Source: Erysipelotrichaceae bacterium
Lineage (GTDB): Bacteria > Bacillota_I > Bacilli_A > Erysipelotrichales > Erysipelotrichaceae
Length of the DNA stretch: 54,355 nt
Reading direction: 5' to 3'
NCBI GenBank assembly: GCA_900770275.1
Contig: CAAGJS010000022.1
Span: 1-54,355 of the forward strand
Positions 1 to 7,908 of the stretch are shown piece by piece. The first letter of the stretch is position 1; every line of letters starts with the position of its first letter. The notes under the pieces were generated by a model. The model did not search any database. It was not told where the DNA came from and worked only from the letters and a program-made list of their open reading frames with translations. The translations under genes were made by a program, and so were the position numbers.

Positions 1-158
1 CCGTATGTGTTGACATACGTTCCGCCATTGGCATAGCGTTCATTCTGCATGTCCAGCATTTGGTTATAGACAAATCTGACGCAGCCGAACGTCTTTGCCA
101 ATAAGGTCATCTGTTCGCTGTTCGGATACAAGCGGAGGCTGAAACCTTTTCTGATCAT
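1..158 (-). CDS. tnpB: IS200/IS605-family TnpB (OrfB), N-terminal part only, cut by window edge
   Basis: Reading the minus strand from the ATG at 158-156 gives 52 codons, beginning MIRKGFSLRLYPNSEQ and continuing with a CVRFVYN segment, before the window ends. This matches the N-terminal helix-turn-helix region of IS605-type OrfB/TnpB, whose members open with a basic strand, a xLYPNxEQ motif and a C/TxRFVYNxxL helix. TnpB is an RNA-guided nuclease that uses an RNA from the element's right end. The catalytic RuvC-like region and zinc ribbon lie outside the window, so intactness cannot be judged. No Shine-Dalgarno precedes the start; a TATAAT (173-168 on the minus strand) ends 9 nt before it. 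A terminal hairpin follows upstream (212-242). No tnpA is seen on this side. Confidence 0.8.
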   Translation of the reverse strand, partial: MIRKGFSLRLYPNSEQMTLLAKTFGCVRFVYNQMLDMQNERYANGGTYVNTY

Positions 159-211
159 CGTATATATATTATAGCCTATGAGGCACCTTATATTCTCTGC
201 CGCCGATTCAT

Positions 212-242
212 CTCCGCCTAAGTCTGATGACTATAGGCGGAG
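212..242 (-). repeat. Perfect hairpin, candidate left-end structure of the IS200/IS605 element
   Basis: CTCCGCCTA (212-220) and TAGGCGGAG (234-242) form a perfect 9-bp inverted repeat with a 13-nt loop. It sits about 55 bp upstream of the tnpB start and just outside the pta terminator. IS200/IS605 elements carry subterminal imperfect hairpins recognised by TnpA instead of terminal inverted repeats, and this hairpin is in the right place. The exact boundary, probably between 243 and 261, is inferred. Confidence 0.5.
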
Positions 243-260
243 TCTTCTCGGCTCAATAAT

Positions 261-311
261 AAAACCCAAGTGGGATGGATCAATCATCATGATCCACTCA
301 TCTGGGTTTTT
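261..311 (-). terminator. Rho-independent terminator of pta
   Basis: AAAACCCA (261-268) pairs with TGGGTTTT (303-310), with an inner TGGATCA/TGATCCA stem. On the minus strand the structure ends in TTTTATTATT, 21 bp after the pta stop codon. Confidence 0.8.
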
Positions 312-331
312 CCTGATCCGTTCAGAATTGA

Positions 332-1339
332 TTACTTTTGAGCAAGCTGTGCCTGAACAGATGTCAGAGCGATGACACCGACAATATCCTGCCAGTAGCA
401 GCCACGGGACAGGTCATTGACCGGAGCCGCCAGTCCCTGCAGCATCGGGCCATAAGCTTCTGCACCGCCAAGACGCTGAACCAGCTTGTAGCCGATGTTT
501 CCCGCATCGATGTTCGGGAAGATCAGAACATTTGCGTGGCCGGCAACCGTGGAACCCGGAGCCTTGCGCTGTCCGACTTCCGGATCGATCGCTGCATCGA
601 GCTGCAGCTCACCATCGCAGTCAAGATCCGGATATTCGGTTTTGGCAATGTTGACAGCATTGACAACCTTATCAACAAGGGCATGTTTTGCGGAACCCTT
701 GGTCGAATGCGACAGGAACGCAACATGTGCCTTGGCACCGACAAATGCTTCAAAGGATTCTGCGGATTCAGCCGCAATGTCAGCGAGCTGTTCCGGGTTC
801 GGATCCTGGTTCAAAGCGCAGTCTGCAAAGACAAATGTTCCGTTTTCACCATACTTGCAGTTAGGAACATCGATGACGAAGAATCCCGAAGCAAGCTTCT
901 TGCCCGGCGCCGTACGCAGAACCTGCAGAGCAGGGCGCAGCGTGTTGGCCGTCGAATGGCATGCACCGGAAACGACACCATCCGCATCACCGTTCTTGAC
1001 CATGACGACAGCGAACATCGTCTTGTCCTTGAGCAGCGTTTCCCTGGCAAGATCATAGGTCATGCCTTTCTTTTCACGGATCTTTGCCAGCAGTGTGGCA
1101 TAGGCATCGAGCTTCTCACTCTTAGCCGGATCAATGATTGTTACACCTTCCAGCGATACACCGTACTTTGCGGCATCCGCATTTGCGACATCCGGATCGC
1201 CAAGAACGATAATATTTGCGAGATCCTCCTTCACTGCTTCCGCAGCAGCACGGATGACACGCTCATCCTCCGATTCCGGAAGTACAATGGTCTTCTTATT
1301 GGCGCGGGCCTTTGCCTTGATTCCATCAATAAATGACAT
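332..1339 (-). CDS. pta: Phosphate acetyltransferase
   Basis: This 335-residue protein is the stand-alone (short) phosphotransacetylase, which interconverts acetyl-CoA plus phosphate with acetyl phosphate and CoA in the cytoplasm. With acetate kinase it yields ATP during fermentation. The N-terminus (KKTIVLPESEDERVIRAA) and the central SGACHSTANTLRPALQ block are typical of the PTA_PTB family, and the length is usual. The start is the ATG at 1339, with a GAGGAGG site about 15 nt upstream. A good terminator follows, so it is probably transcribed alone. It diverges from a lipoprotein gene across about 65 bp. No ackA lies in the window. Confidence 0.95.
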   Translation of the reverse strand: MSFIDGIKAKARANKKTIVLPESEDERVIRAAAEAVKEDLANIIVLGDPDVANADAAKYGVSLEGVTIIDPAKSEKLDAYATLLAKIREKKGMTYDLARETLLKDKTMFAVVMVKNGDADGVVSGACHSTANTLRPALQVLRTAPGKKLASGFFVIDVPNCKYGENGTFVFADCALNQDPNPEQLADIAAESAESFEAFVGAKAHVAFLSHSTKGSAKHALVDKVVNAVNIAKTEYPDLDCDGELQLDAAIDPEVGQRKAPGSTVAGHANVLIFPNIDAGNIGYKLVQRLGGAEAYGPMLQGLAAPVNDLSRGCYWQDIVGVIALTSVQAQLAQK

Positions 1340-1391
1340 ATTTGACTCTGAAAGCCTCCTCTTTCTTTAGTGATTTTACACTTCCTACAGC

Positions 1392-1397
1392 TATAAT
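1392..1397 (+). promoter_or_regulatory. -10 box placed for a leaderless transcript of the lipoprotein gene
   Basis: A perfect TATAAT ends 7 nt before the ATG at 1405. No Shine-Dalgarno lies between, and transcription starting the usual 6-8 nt after the box would begin at or next to the start codon. The -35 region is poor. Confidence 0.45.
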
Positions 1398-1404
1398 GAA
1401 CAGG

Positions 1405-2001
1405 ATGAATCTCAAGAAAATGATTGCCGGCGTCCTGATCGCGGGCTGTGTCGTACTTGCCGCATGCCAATCGTCTTCCAGCGAGAAGGCGGATCAGAAC
1501 GGCCCCTATATTAATATGACGCAGTATGAATTTACGACAACGGTCGGCACGCCGATCAACTTTACTAATATTTCCGGCTACGATGATTACGATGGTCTTC
1601 TGAACACACACCTGGAAGGGTATGTGGATTACAATACGGCAGGCGACTATTATCCAAGCATTACATGCACCGACTTTTCTGGGAATAAAACTTCCGTGCC
1701 GATTACGATCCATGTCCTTCCTGCCCTTGGGGAGACTGATTCTCAGGATACTGCGGAACCCTCCGCATCGACTGAAAGCGGATGCCCGTCTGGAAAGGAT
1801 GCGGATCAGGCGTGCGACGCCGTACTGGATGAAGATGCGGACGCATACGTGAAGCTCTTCTATGGAAGCACGGGCAAAGAAGCCTGTGAAGCACTTCTTC
1901 AGGAAAATGATGGCCGCAGCTGCCAGCCGGTATACCGCAACGATGGAAAGCTGTGGGGGTATGGTCTTCTTGAAGCGCAGAACGACACCGATACGCAATA
2001 A
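1405..2001 (+). CDS. Secreted lipoprotein with a DUF5011/Ig-like domain
   Basis: From the ATG at 1405 the protein has 198 residues. It begins with a lysine-containing signal peptide and a lipobox ending in LAAC, with Cys21 as the lipidated residue. About residues 45-110 read like a bacterial DUF5011/cadherin-like module: a strand, a YDDYDG turn, 'NTAGDYYPSITCTDFSGNK', then a closing strand (ITIHV). The C-terminal third has four further cysteines and an AxxxLL helix; no catalytic motif is recognised. A second in-frame ATG lies at 1396, but that lies inside the TATAAT, so 1405 is preferred. A bidirectional terminator follows. It is probably an exported envelope protein; its function is unknown. 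Confidence 0.75.
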   Translation: MNLKKMIAGVLIAGCVVLAACQSSSSEKADQNGPYINMTQYEFTTTVGTPINFTNISGYDDYDGLLNTHLEGYVDYNTAGDYYPSITCTDFSGNKTSVPITIHVLPALGETDSQDTAEPSASTESGCPSGKDADQACDAVLDEDADAYVKLFYGSTGKEACEALLQENDGRSCQPVYRNDGKLWGYGLLEAQNDTDTQ

Positions 2002-2027
2002 TCAGTCACAAATCAATCACCCCTAAC

Positions 2028-2057
2028 AAAACGAACTCCAATGCCGGAGTTCGTTTT
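2028..2057. terminator. Bidirectional terminator between convergent genes
   Basis: AAAACGAACTCC (2028-2039) pairs with GGAGTTCGTTTT (2046-2057) around a 6-nt loop. With A and T runs on both sides it can serve both the lipoprotein gene and the minus-strand gene ending at 2063. Confidence 0.8.
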
Positions 2058-2062
2058 CAGAA

Positions 2063-3238
2063 TCAGGAATTTGTATCTTCGCCTTCCGTAATTGTGGAAG
2101 TGTCATCGGTAATGGTAATCAGATTGGTTGCCAGCCAGGAGTCGTTGGAACGAACAAAGAAGATCTGATAGGTACTTGCATAGGTCTTTACGTTGGTCCC
2201 CGCCGTGACAACGACATTGTAGGAAATGGTTCCGACAAAGGTATCATCCCCCAGGGGCATGACATCGGAAATGGCAATGTCCTGGAAGTCTATGGAGTCA
2301 TGCGAAGAGAAGTACTGGTTATCCAGAGAGCGGATCGCATAGTAGAACTCGGTATTGGGATACAGATGCCGGCGCAGGTCATAGAACGTACCGTCCTTGG
2401 TAATGTAGCGTGAGTAGGTCATGGCCGTATCTTCAATGTTCTGCGCAAATTCCGAATACTGATCCGCCGTCGGCTTGGGACCGATGTAATAGTGGTTGCC
2501 GGAATAATCCCGCACCGCCATGTTGTTTTCACTGTCCTCGGGTACAGGTTCCGGTGCCCTGACGAGGTTTTCAACCGTATAGCGGGTCACGGAAGGGAAG
2601 TCCTCATTGATTGAAAGATCTTCAAATGCAAGCGGAATGTGGTTCCCCTCACTGGAGAAGGAAGAAGACGAAATCGGCACATCATTGATCCGGAAGGCCG
2701 CATCATCCAGCACATCAAACGTATAGGAACCGCCGCTTACCACGGTCCGTACCTTCCATGTAGAACTGCCTTCCGGCTTATAGGTCTCTAATGTTGATAC
2801 CTTGCTGGAAAGATAGTAGGCATCATAGTAGCGGATCCCGCTGTCCGTCTCTTCCACCAGCGAGTAGGTATAGCCATTAGCGTGATTATCACCATAGGTA
2901 TAAATGAGATATGTGATCAGATTTTCCTTCGTGTTGACTTCCGTGAAGTAGGTTGAATCCGTGCGGTAGATCTCATCCCAGTTATGATTCGCCACATTCT
3001 GCATATACCGGTTCATGGCGCCGGTGACACTCTGACGCTCATACCTGGCCAGCCAGAAGTATTCATAGCCAAGCCCCGCCGCACAAAGAATCACGGTCAC
3101 GATGAAAACCCGCAGCAGCCGGGAATAGAAGCGGCCCCATGCCTTGAGCTGTTCCATGCGGGCGGCGTTCTGCTTGCGGCGCTTCGCGATCTGTTTCTGC
3201 AGTTCCTCTTCTTTTTCGTCTTTTACTTCACCAGCCAT
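2063..3238 (-). CDS. Single-pass membrane protein with a large extracytoplasmic region, function unknown
   Basis: The protein has 391 residues. An N-terminal charged helix (about 1-38, rich in Lys, Glu and Gln) is followed by one membrane segment (about 42-62, LLRVFIVTVILCAAGLGYEY). The rest is a Tyr/Ser/Thr/Asp-rich domain predicted to lie outside the membrane. The region around 70-110 (GAMNRYMQNVANHNWDEIY) and the C-terminal block (VGTISYNVVV, TYQIFFVRSNDSWLATNL) look like two NTF2/SnoaL-type folds, but this is a visual impression. Its start overlaps the end of the upstream phosphodiester glycosidase gene by 16 bp, so the two are translationally coupled and probably work together at the cell surface. 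No family name can be given with confidence. Confidence 0.75.
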   Translation of the reverse strand: MAGEVKDEKEEELQKQIAKRRKQNAARMEQLKAWGRFYSRLLRVFIVTVILCAAGLGYEYFWLARYERQSVTGAMNRYMQNVANHNWDEIYRTDSTYFTEVNTKENLITYLIYTYGDNHANGYTYSLVEETDSGIRYYDAYYLSSKVSTLETYKPEGSSTWKVRTVVSGGSYTFDVLDDAAFRINDVPISSSSFSSEGNHIPLAFEDLSINEDFPSVTRYTVENLVRAPEPVPEDSENNMAVRDYSGNHYYIGPKPTADQYSEFAQNIEDTAMTYSRYITKDGTFYDLRRHLYPNTEFYYAIRSLDNQYFSSHDSIDFQDIAISDVMPLGDDTFVGTISYNVVVTAGTNVKTYASTYQIFFVRSNDSWLATNLITITDDTSTITEGEDTNS

Positions 3239-4251
3239 GCGGTAGGAACGCTCCTGTCTGAGTTCATTGAAACAATACTGTTGATAATTTCGCCATTGTA
3301 GACCATGACGCTGGAAGAGCCGCCATCGAGGTTTACCGCGACCACGGCGCCATACTGTAACATCAGATCCTGGCAGTTGGCATAGGTTGCGCCAAGCGAG
3401 TTTGGCTGACGTCCATCAATGACTAACAGCAGAACTGCACCATCGGCACGCTGACCGATAACCGTACGCGGATTGATACCGCCGCCGGTTCCGGTAATCG
3501 GAAGGGCGTGGCCATCATACACCAGAACAGGACCAAAGGTGACCGCATCAACCAGGCCCCATTCCAGAGCCTGGGCACCTGTCATATCTCCGGCGATCAG
3601 ATGATGTTCGGCATTGAAGCCGGCAACCGTGCCCCAGGTCGTTTCCGTTCCTGCGACGAGCTGCCCGTCCTTGATGACGATACCCTGGGGAATGGAACCA
3701 TCGCCCTGACCGTTCGGGTCATCGAAGCCGCCGGCATTGATCCCGGCAATGGCACCGTCCGCCTGCACATAGTCGAGAACGCTGTAGCCCTGGGTCGGAT
3801 CATCCATCAGGACATTGACGCCAAGATCGATCCGGCTCGGGTCACGGACAATCATCAGTTTTCCCTTATAGGTGGAACCCTGAATATCAATGATTTCAAG
3901 GTCGTCCTTCTCATCTTCCGGAATATTGAACTCGGTCGTATCATCATTGCTCACGCTGGCATCGACGGAGATGACCTGGTTTTTCGAAAGCATCTGCTGG
4001 ATTTCTTCGTCCGTAAACATGAAGTTGATGACTGCACGCCCACGGCGCGTCTCCCACATTGTCGTTACAACCATGTCAGAAAAGGTCTGTGAAGGTCCTT
4101 TGAGTACGATCAACAGCGCAATATATCCAGTCAGTCCAAGCGTCAGCGCCTCGACGAGAATCAGAATCAGCGTCTGGTGTCCGAAGCGCTTGAGACGGGT
4201 CTTGAAACGGACTTTTTTCTTTTTCGGTTTTTTTGTTTTCTGGTCTGACAT
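3223..4251 (-). CDS. Membrane-anchored phosphodiester glycosidase (NAGPA domain) protein
   Basis: This 342-residue protein has a very basic N-terminus (KKPKKKKVRFKTRLKR) and one membrane anchor (about 28-50). The C-terminal domain is of the phosphodiester glycosidase / NAGPA type (PF09992, also called exopolysaccharide biosynthesis protein). Recognisable blocks are AIAGINAGGFDDPNG, 'NPRTVIGQRADGAVLLLVIDGR' in outline, and the closing VAVNLDGGSSSVMVYNG, which are the family's conserved strands and the D-G-G-S-S turn. Family members remove sugar-phosphodiester caps or act on wall polymers outside the cell. The ATG at 4251 has a GGAG site at good spacing. It is the first gene of a two-gene unit diverging from trxA. 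Confidence 0.85.
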   Translation of the reverse strand: MSDQKTKKPKKKKVRFKTRLKRFGHQTLILILVEALTLGLTGYIALLIVLKGPSQTFSDMVVTTMWETRRGRAVINFMFTDEEIQQMLSKNQVISVDASVSNDDTTEFNIPEDEKDDLEIIDIQGSTYKGKLMIVRDPSRIDLGVNVLMDDPTQGYSVLDYVQADGAIAGINAGGFDDPNGQGDGSIPQGIVIKDGQLVAGTETTWGTVAGFNAEHHLIAGDMTGAQALEWGLVDAVTFGPVLVYDGHALPITGTGGGINPRTVIGQRADGAVLLLVIDGRQPNSLGATYANCQDLMLQYGAVVAVNLDGGSSSVMVYNGEIINSIVSMNSDRSVPTAWLVK

Positions 4252-4294
4252 TCATTCTCCATTCGACAAAGAAAACTCCGTCTGAATCAGCGGT

Positions 4295-4300
4295 ATTATA
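4295..4300 (-). promoter_or_regulatory. Extended -10 promoter element for the glycosidase operon
   Basis: The minus strand reads TGGTATAAT, a perfect extended -10, about 45 nt upstream of the ATG at 4251. No convincing -35 was found. The rest of the 133-bp gap to trxA contains an ATTCC/GGAAT inverted repeat (4329-4345) and the trxA ribosome site. Confidence 0.55.
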
Positions 4301-4384
4301 CCATTCATGTTCTGAGCAAAATATTTGTATTCCTTAAGAGGGAATGAAATAATCTTCCTATACCTGAACAGGAGGAAATAAATC

Positions 4385-4699
4385 ATGGTAGAAAAGATTG
4401 AATCTGAAGCTGCTTACGATGCAGTTCTTGCCAATAATGGCAGTGTATTTGCGGATTTTTATGCTGACTGGTGCGGACCCTGCAAGATGGTCGGCCCCGT
4501 TGTCGACAAGATTTCGGATACGGTTCCGAGCGTAAAGTTCGTCAAAGTCAACGTTGATGACTTCCCTGAAATCGCTCAGCGTTACGGCATCATGTCGATC
4601 CCGACCCTGATCGCTTTCAAGAATGGTCAGCCGGTTGATCAGATCCTCGGCTTCCATCCGGAAGAAGAGCTGCGTGCCCTGATCGCCAAGATTGCCTGA
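4385..4699 (+). CDS. trxA: Thioredoxin
   Basis: A complete 104-residue thioredoxin, the usual length. The redox motif WCGPCK places the catalytic cysteines at residues 30 and 33, and the cis-proline loop (MSIPTLIAF) is present. It is a cytoplasmic disulfide reductase normally served by thioredoxin reductase, which is not in the window. An AGGAGG ribosome site lies 8 nt before the ATG. A strong GC-rich terminator follows, so it is probably monocistronic. Confidence 0.96.
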   Translation: MVEKIESEAAYDAVLANNGSVFADFYADWCGPCKMVGPVVDKISDTVPSVKFVKVNVDDFPEIAQRYGIMSIPTLIAFKNGQPVDQILGFHPEEELRALIAKIA

Positions 4700-4732
4700 C
4701 AATTTTGATTCACTTATTTCCCAGCATCACCG

Positions 4733-4756
4733 GCCCGGAATGCCCGGGCTTTTTTC
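4733..4756 (+). terminator. Terminator of trxA
   Basis: GCCCGG (4733-4738) pairs with CCGGGC (4744-4749), loop AATGC, followed by six T. Confidence 0.88.
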
Positions 4757-4897
4757 GTGCGGTTGACTGTGGAAATGAAAAGTTCCATCCGAAATATCAC
4801 TTTTCCGGAAATCTTCACAAGCACGCACCCGTATCTTCTTGTTTTCCTGCATGAATGGACAATAATACAGATCAAACGAACAGGAGGCATCAGATCT

Positions 4898-5827
4898 ATG
4901 ACACGAATCGGAATCATTGGCACCGGACACGTGGGCGCCCATACGGGCTATGCTCTTGCCATTCAGGGCATCGGGGACGAGATCATTCTTACCGACGTAA
5001 AGGATCATAAGCTGAACAGCGAGCGGCAGGATCTCTTTGATACAGCCGTCTATTATCCGCATCGTGTACGCATTTCCACGGGAAGCTATGAAGATCTTGC
5101 AGATTGCGATCTCATCATCAATGCGGCCGGAAAGGTAGATCTTCTCATCGGCAACAACGATCGTACCACGGAGCTGCGCTATACCATTCCGCAGGTACGA
5201 ATCTGGGCGCCGCGTCTGAAAGAGGCAGGTTTCCATGGCCTGATCCTCAACATTTCCAATCCCTGCGACGTTGTGACACGGGAAATCGCCAGGATCATGG
5301 AACTGCCGAAAGGGCATGTCTTCGGCACCGGAACCGGCTTGGACACGGCGCGGCTCAACGCAAGAATCGCTGATACCATCAACGTGGATCCTCGTTCCGT
5401 TTCTGCCTATATGCTTGGGGAACATGGCAACGCCCAGTTTGCGGACTGGTCTTGTGTCAGTATCGGCGGCGTTCCGCTGGAACATACCGGTTACGAATTT
5501 GACAGAAAAGCGACAGAGGACAAGGCCCGCCAGGGCGGATGGATCACGTTCAACGGAAAGCAGTGCACCGAATATGCCATTGCCACAACAGCAGCGCGGA
5601 TGGCTTCCACTGTCATCCACGATGAGAAGACGGTTCTTGCGGCAAGTACACTGCTCAATGGCGAATATGGAGAAGAAGGCCTGTTCATCGGCGTCCCCTG
5701 CATCATTGGCAAAGACGGTGCCGAAAAGGTTGTGGAACTTCCGCTGAGTGAAGAAGAGATGGCAAAGTTCCATTCCTGCGCTGCGAGCATCCGGGCCAAT
5801 ATGGATATCGCCGATCATCTGGCCTGA
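4898..5827 (+). CDS. L-2-hydroxyacid dehydrogenase, lactate/malate dehydrogenase family (HicDH-like)
   Basis: A 309-residue NAD-dependent dehydrogenase. It has the N-terminal Rossmann motif GIIGTGHVGAHTGYAL, the substrate-loop arginine in NNDRTTELR, the catalytic-site motif GLDTARL (Asp and Arg) and the proton-relay histidine in GEHGNAQFADW. The stretch from GTGTGLDTAR to the GEHGN motif resembles L-2-hydroxyisocaproate dehydrogenase of lactobacilli more than standard LDH, and the substrate loop lacks the usual LDH form. It therefore likely reduces pyruvate or branched 2-oxoacids to L-2-hydroxyacids and regenerates NAD. The ATG at 4898 follows AGGAGG by 10 nt; longer in-frame starts lack a ribosome site. 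Confidence 0.88.
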   Translation: MTRIGIIGTGHVGAHTGYALAIQGIGDEIILTDVKDHKLNSERQDLFDTAVYYPHRVRISTGSYEDLADCDLIINAAGKVDLLIGNNDRTTELRYTIPQVRIWAPRLKEAGFHGLILNISNPCDVVTREIARIMELPKGHVFGTGTGLDTARLNARIADTINVDPRSVSAYMLGEHGNAQFADWSCVSIGGVPLEHTGYEFDRKATEDKARQGGWITFNGKQCTEYAIATTAARMASTVIHDEKTVLAASTLLNGEYGEEGLFIGVPCIIGKDGAEKVVELPLSEEEMAKFHSCAASIRANMDIADHLA

Positions 5828-5884
5828 TTGATCATCTCTATCAGCTGCCTTGTTCATGTATGATGAAAGAAACAGGAGACAGGC

Positions 5885-6841
5885 ATGGTCAGATACGGAA
5901 TCATCGGGGCAGGAAAGATTGCGCATCGCTTTGCGGATTCTTTAAACCGTGAAGGCGATGAGCTTTATGCGATCAGCGGTCGAAACGCAGACCGGCTGAA
6001 TGCATTTGCAGAAATACATCCATGTCACAAAATCTGCCTGTCGCATGAGGAACTGATCGAAGATCCCAATGTTGAGGCTGTCTATCTTTCACTTCCGAAT
6101 TTTATGCATGCCGAATGGGCGTGTCATGCCATGGAACATGGAAAGGCGGTGCTCTGCGAAAAGCCGGCCGCGATGAACGAATCCGAAATGCGTCAGATCA
6201 AAGCCGGTTCCGAAACGACGCATGTCCTGTTCATGGAGGCGATGAAGAACCGCTTTACGCCCGCTTACAGTAAGACAATACAGCTGCTGTCCTCCGGCGT
6301 GATCGGCCAGCTGAAGACCATCCTGTTACAGAATGGGGCTCTTCTGGATCCTGCGCAATACCGGAACAGCTTCCATATGGTTCCGGAACTTGGCGGCGGG
6401 TGTCTGTTGGATGTTGGCTGCTATGGCGTCAGCTGGCTGCAGAAATATCTTGGCAATGGCCTGAAGGTCATTGGGACCCAGGTGCATCAGGATACGGTAG
6501 ACATGTATGTCGATGCCCGAATGGAAGGAAACGGCATATTGGGCCGACTGATCTGTGCCTTTGACAGAACACTTGAATCCAAAGCTGTATTTACCGGAAC
6601 CGGCGGAACAATGGAAGTATGGCCCATGCATCGGCCGGATCATATTCGCATCAGGAATGGACAGCAGAACGTTGAATTGTCCATTCCCTATGACGGTGAC
6701 GATTTCAGCGGCGAAATCCGTCACTTTGACGACCTGTTCCTTAACGGCGCCAGGCAGAGCGGTGTCATGTCACTGGCAGATTCGTGTGCCTGTGCCGCAA
6801 TTCTGGATCGGATCCGGGCTTCATTTTCAAATTCACGCTGA
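5885..6841 (+). CDS. Gfo/Idh/MocA-family oxidoreductase
   Basis: A 318-residue NAD(P)-dependent oxidoreductase. The N-terminal nucleotide fold (YGIIGAGKIAHRFADSL) and the CEKPAAMNESEM block (residues about 93-104, with the family EKP lysine) are diagnostic. A C-terminal mixed-sheet domain follows, with a GGGCLLDVGCYGVSWL segment. Members oxidise or reduce sugars and related polyols, often trans-dihydrodiols in the closest group; the substrate cannot be read from the sequence. AGGAG precedes the ATG. It may be transcribed from its own promoter, since 57 bp separate it from the dehydrogenase and no terminator is visible there. Confidence 0.88.
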   Translation: MVRYGIIGAGKIAHRFADSLNREGDELYAISGRNADRLNAFAEIHPCHKICLSHEELIEDPNVEAVYLSLPNFMHAEWACHAMEHGKAVLCEKPAAMNESEMRQIKAGSETTHVLFMEAMKNRFTPAYSKTIQLLSSGVIGQLKTILLQNGALLDPAQYRNSFHMVPELGGGCLLDVGCYGVSWLQKYLGNGLKVIGTQVHQDTVDMYVDARMEGNGILGRLICAFDRTLESKAVFTGTGGTMEVWPMHRPDHIRIRNGQQNVELSIPYDGDDFSGEIRHFDDLFLNGARQSGVMSLADSCACAAILDRIRASFSNSR

Positions 6842-6974
6842 AACAGCTATTCCAATATCCTCTTCGGATCGAGAACATCGTCTTTCATTTTCCTTTCGCT
6901 CTTTACAGAACCGGTTTTCTGTCATGGCGAAGAAATCGTGATGTTCGGATACTTTCCGTTGGAGGGTATTTTTT

Positions 6975-7406
6975 TTGGAAGAAATGAAATCGAAATCGAA
7001 GAAGAAAAACCGCTGGTGGATCGTTCTGTTTGCGGCAATTGTATGCATCCTGATTGTTGTCGCCGTCAAGAGCTCGCCATCCGGATCCTCAGACAAAAAA
7101 CAGGTAACGCTGGAAGTTTATGAAGAAGACGGAACGAAGAGTGCGGACTATACGGAAGAGACAAGCGAAGAAATGCTGTCGGGGTACATGGATCAGCTCG
7201 TCAGTGAAGGATCCTTTTCCTATGAAGCATCCCAGTCTTCCTATGGCCTGTATCTTGAAAGTGTCAATGGCGAAAAGGCAGACTATGACAGCGATGGCGC
7301 CTATTGGGCAATCTATGTCAATGGCGAATATGGACAGTACAGCATCGATCAGCAGCCGCTTGCCAATGGCGACGTGATTGAGCTGCACTATGAAAAGGCA
7401 CAGTAA
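6975..7406 (+). CDS. Membrane-anchored DUF4430 protein
   Basis: The protein has 143 residues: a Lys-rich N-terminus, one membrane segment (about 14-31) and a C-terminal DUF4430 domain (about 80-142). The domain shows the family pattern AYWAIYVNGEY... followed by LANGDVIELHYEKA. DUF4430 resembles the C-terminal domain of transcobalamin/intrinsic factor and is often encoded beside ECF-transporter S-components. The gene overlaps the S-component gene by 17 bp, so a shared role as the extracellular ligand-binding partner is likely. A GGAGGG site fits the TTG at 6975; an ATG at 6984 is the alternative start. The 133 bp upstream hold only a weak ACAGAA/TTCTGT hairpin (6905-6922). Confidence 0.8.
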   Translation: MEEMKSKSKKKNRWWIVLFAAIVCILIVVAVKSSPSGSSDKKQVTLEVYEEDGTKSADYTEETSEEMLSGYMDQLVSEGSFSYEASQSSYGLYLESVNGEKADYDSDGAYWAIYVNGEYGQYSIDQQPLANGDVIELHYEKAQ

Positions 7407-7908
7407 GTTCACCGTCGATCAGCTTGTTCTGACGGGTGCCCTGACAGCGCTGCTGGAGGCAACCAAGACAGCACTTGCCGCAATTCCCGGCGTCGAGGCT
7501 GTGACGGTGCTGATCATTGTCTATACACAGGTGCTTGGCTGGAAGATGAGCCTGATGATCGTATTCTTGTTTGACATGATCGAAACGATTCTGTACGGGT
7601 TTGGTCTCTGGACGATTGATTATCTGTATATCTGGCCATTGCTGGTGCTGCTGGCATATCAAATGCGAAATCAGGCCGGAAAGATACCTTCGGCATTGCT
7701 CGCAGGCTTTTTCGGCTTGGGCTTTGGAGCGATGTGCGTACCGGTGACGATTGCCGCCTTTGGAAGATCAGCTGCACTTTCCTGGTGGCTTTCCGGTCTT
7801 TGGACGGATATCATTCACGGCATCAGCAACTTCCTTGTCACATACCTGCTGAAAGAGCCCCTGGAAAAGGGGCTGTGTCATGCGGTGAAAGGTCAGCGGG
7901 GAAGCTGA
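7390..7908 (+). CDS. ECF transporter S component, substrate unknown
   Basis: A 172-residue integral membrane protein with about five to six hydrophobic helices. The opening FTVDQLVLTGALTALLEAT is typical of ECF-type S-components, the substrate-binding subunits that work with EcfT and two ATPases. The energising module is not in the window, as is usual for group II ECF systems. The ATG at 7390 lies inside the end of the DUF4430 gene, which argues for coupled translation. DUF4430 partners suggest a corrinoid or related cofactor as substrate, but this is inference. Its 3' end overlaps the convergent radical SAM gene by 16 bp. Confidence 0.8.
   Translation: MKRHSKFTVDQLVLTGALTALLEATKTALAAIPGVEAVTVLIIVYTQVLGWKMSLMIVFLFDMIETILYGFGLWTIDYLYIWPLLVLLAYQMRNQAGKIPSALLAGFFGLGFGAMCVPVTIAAFGRSAALSWWLSGLWTDIIHGISNFLVTYLLKEPLEKGLCHAVKGQRGS

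Noticed and set aside
338..1336. A 332-codon plus-strand frame opposite pta
   Set aside because: Shadow of pta, which has clear family motifs, a ribosome site and a terminator.
4757..4897. A 47-residue N-terminal extension of the 2-hydroxyacid dehydrogenase
   Set aside because: The Rossmann fold begins at the ATG at 4898, which has a perfect AGGAGG; the extension covers the trxA terminator tail.
6842..6974. Possible riboswitch before the DUF4430/ECF genes
   Set aside because: Only a 6-bp hairpin was found; no cobalamin, TPP or other known riboswitch core could be read.
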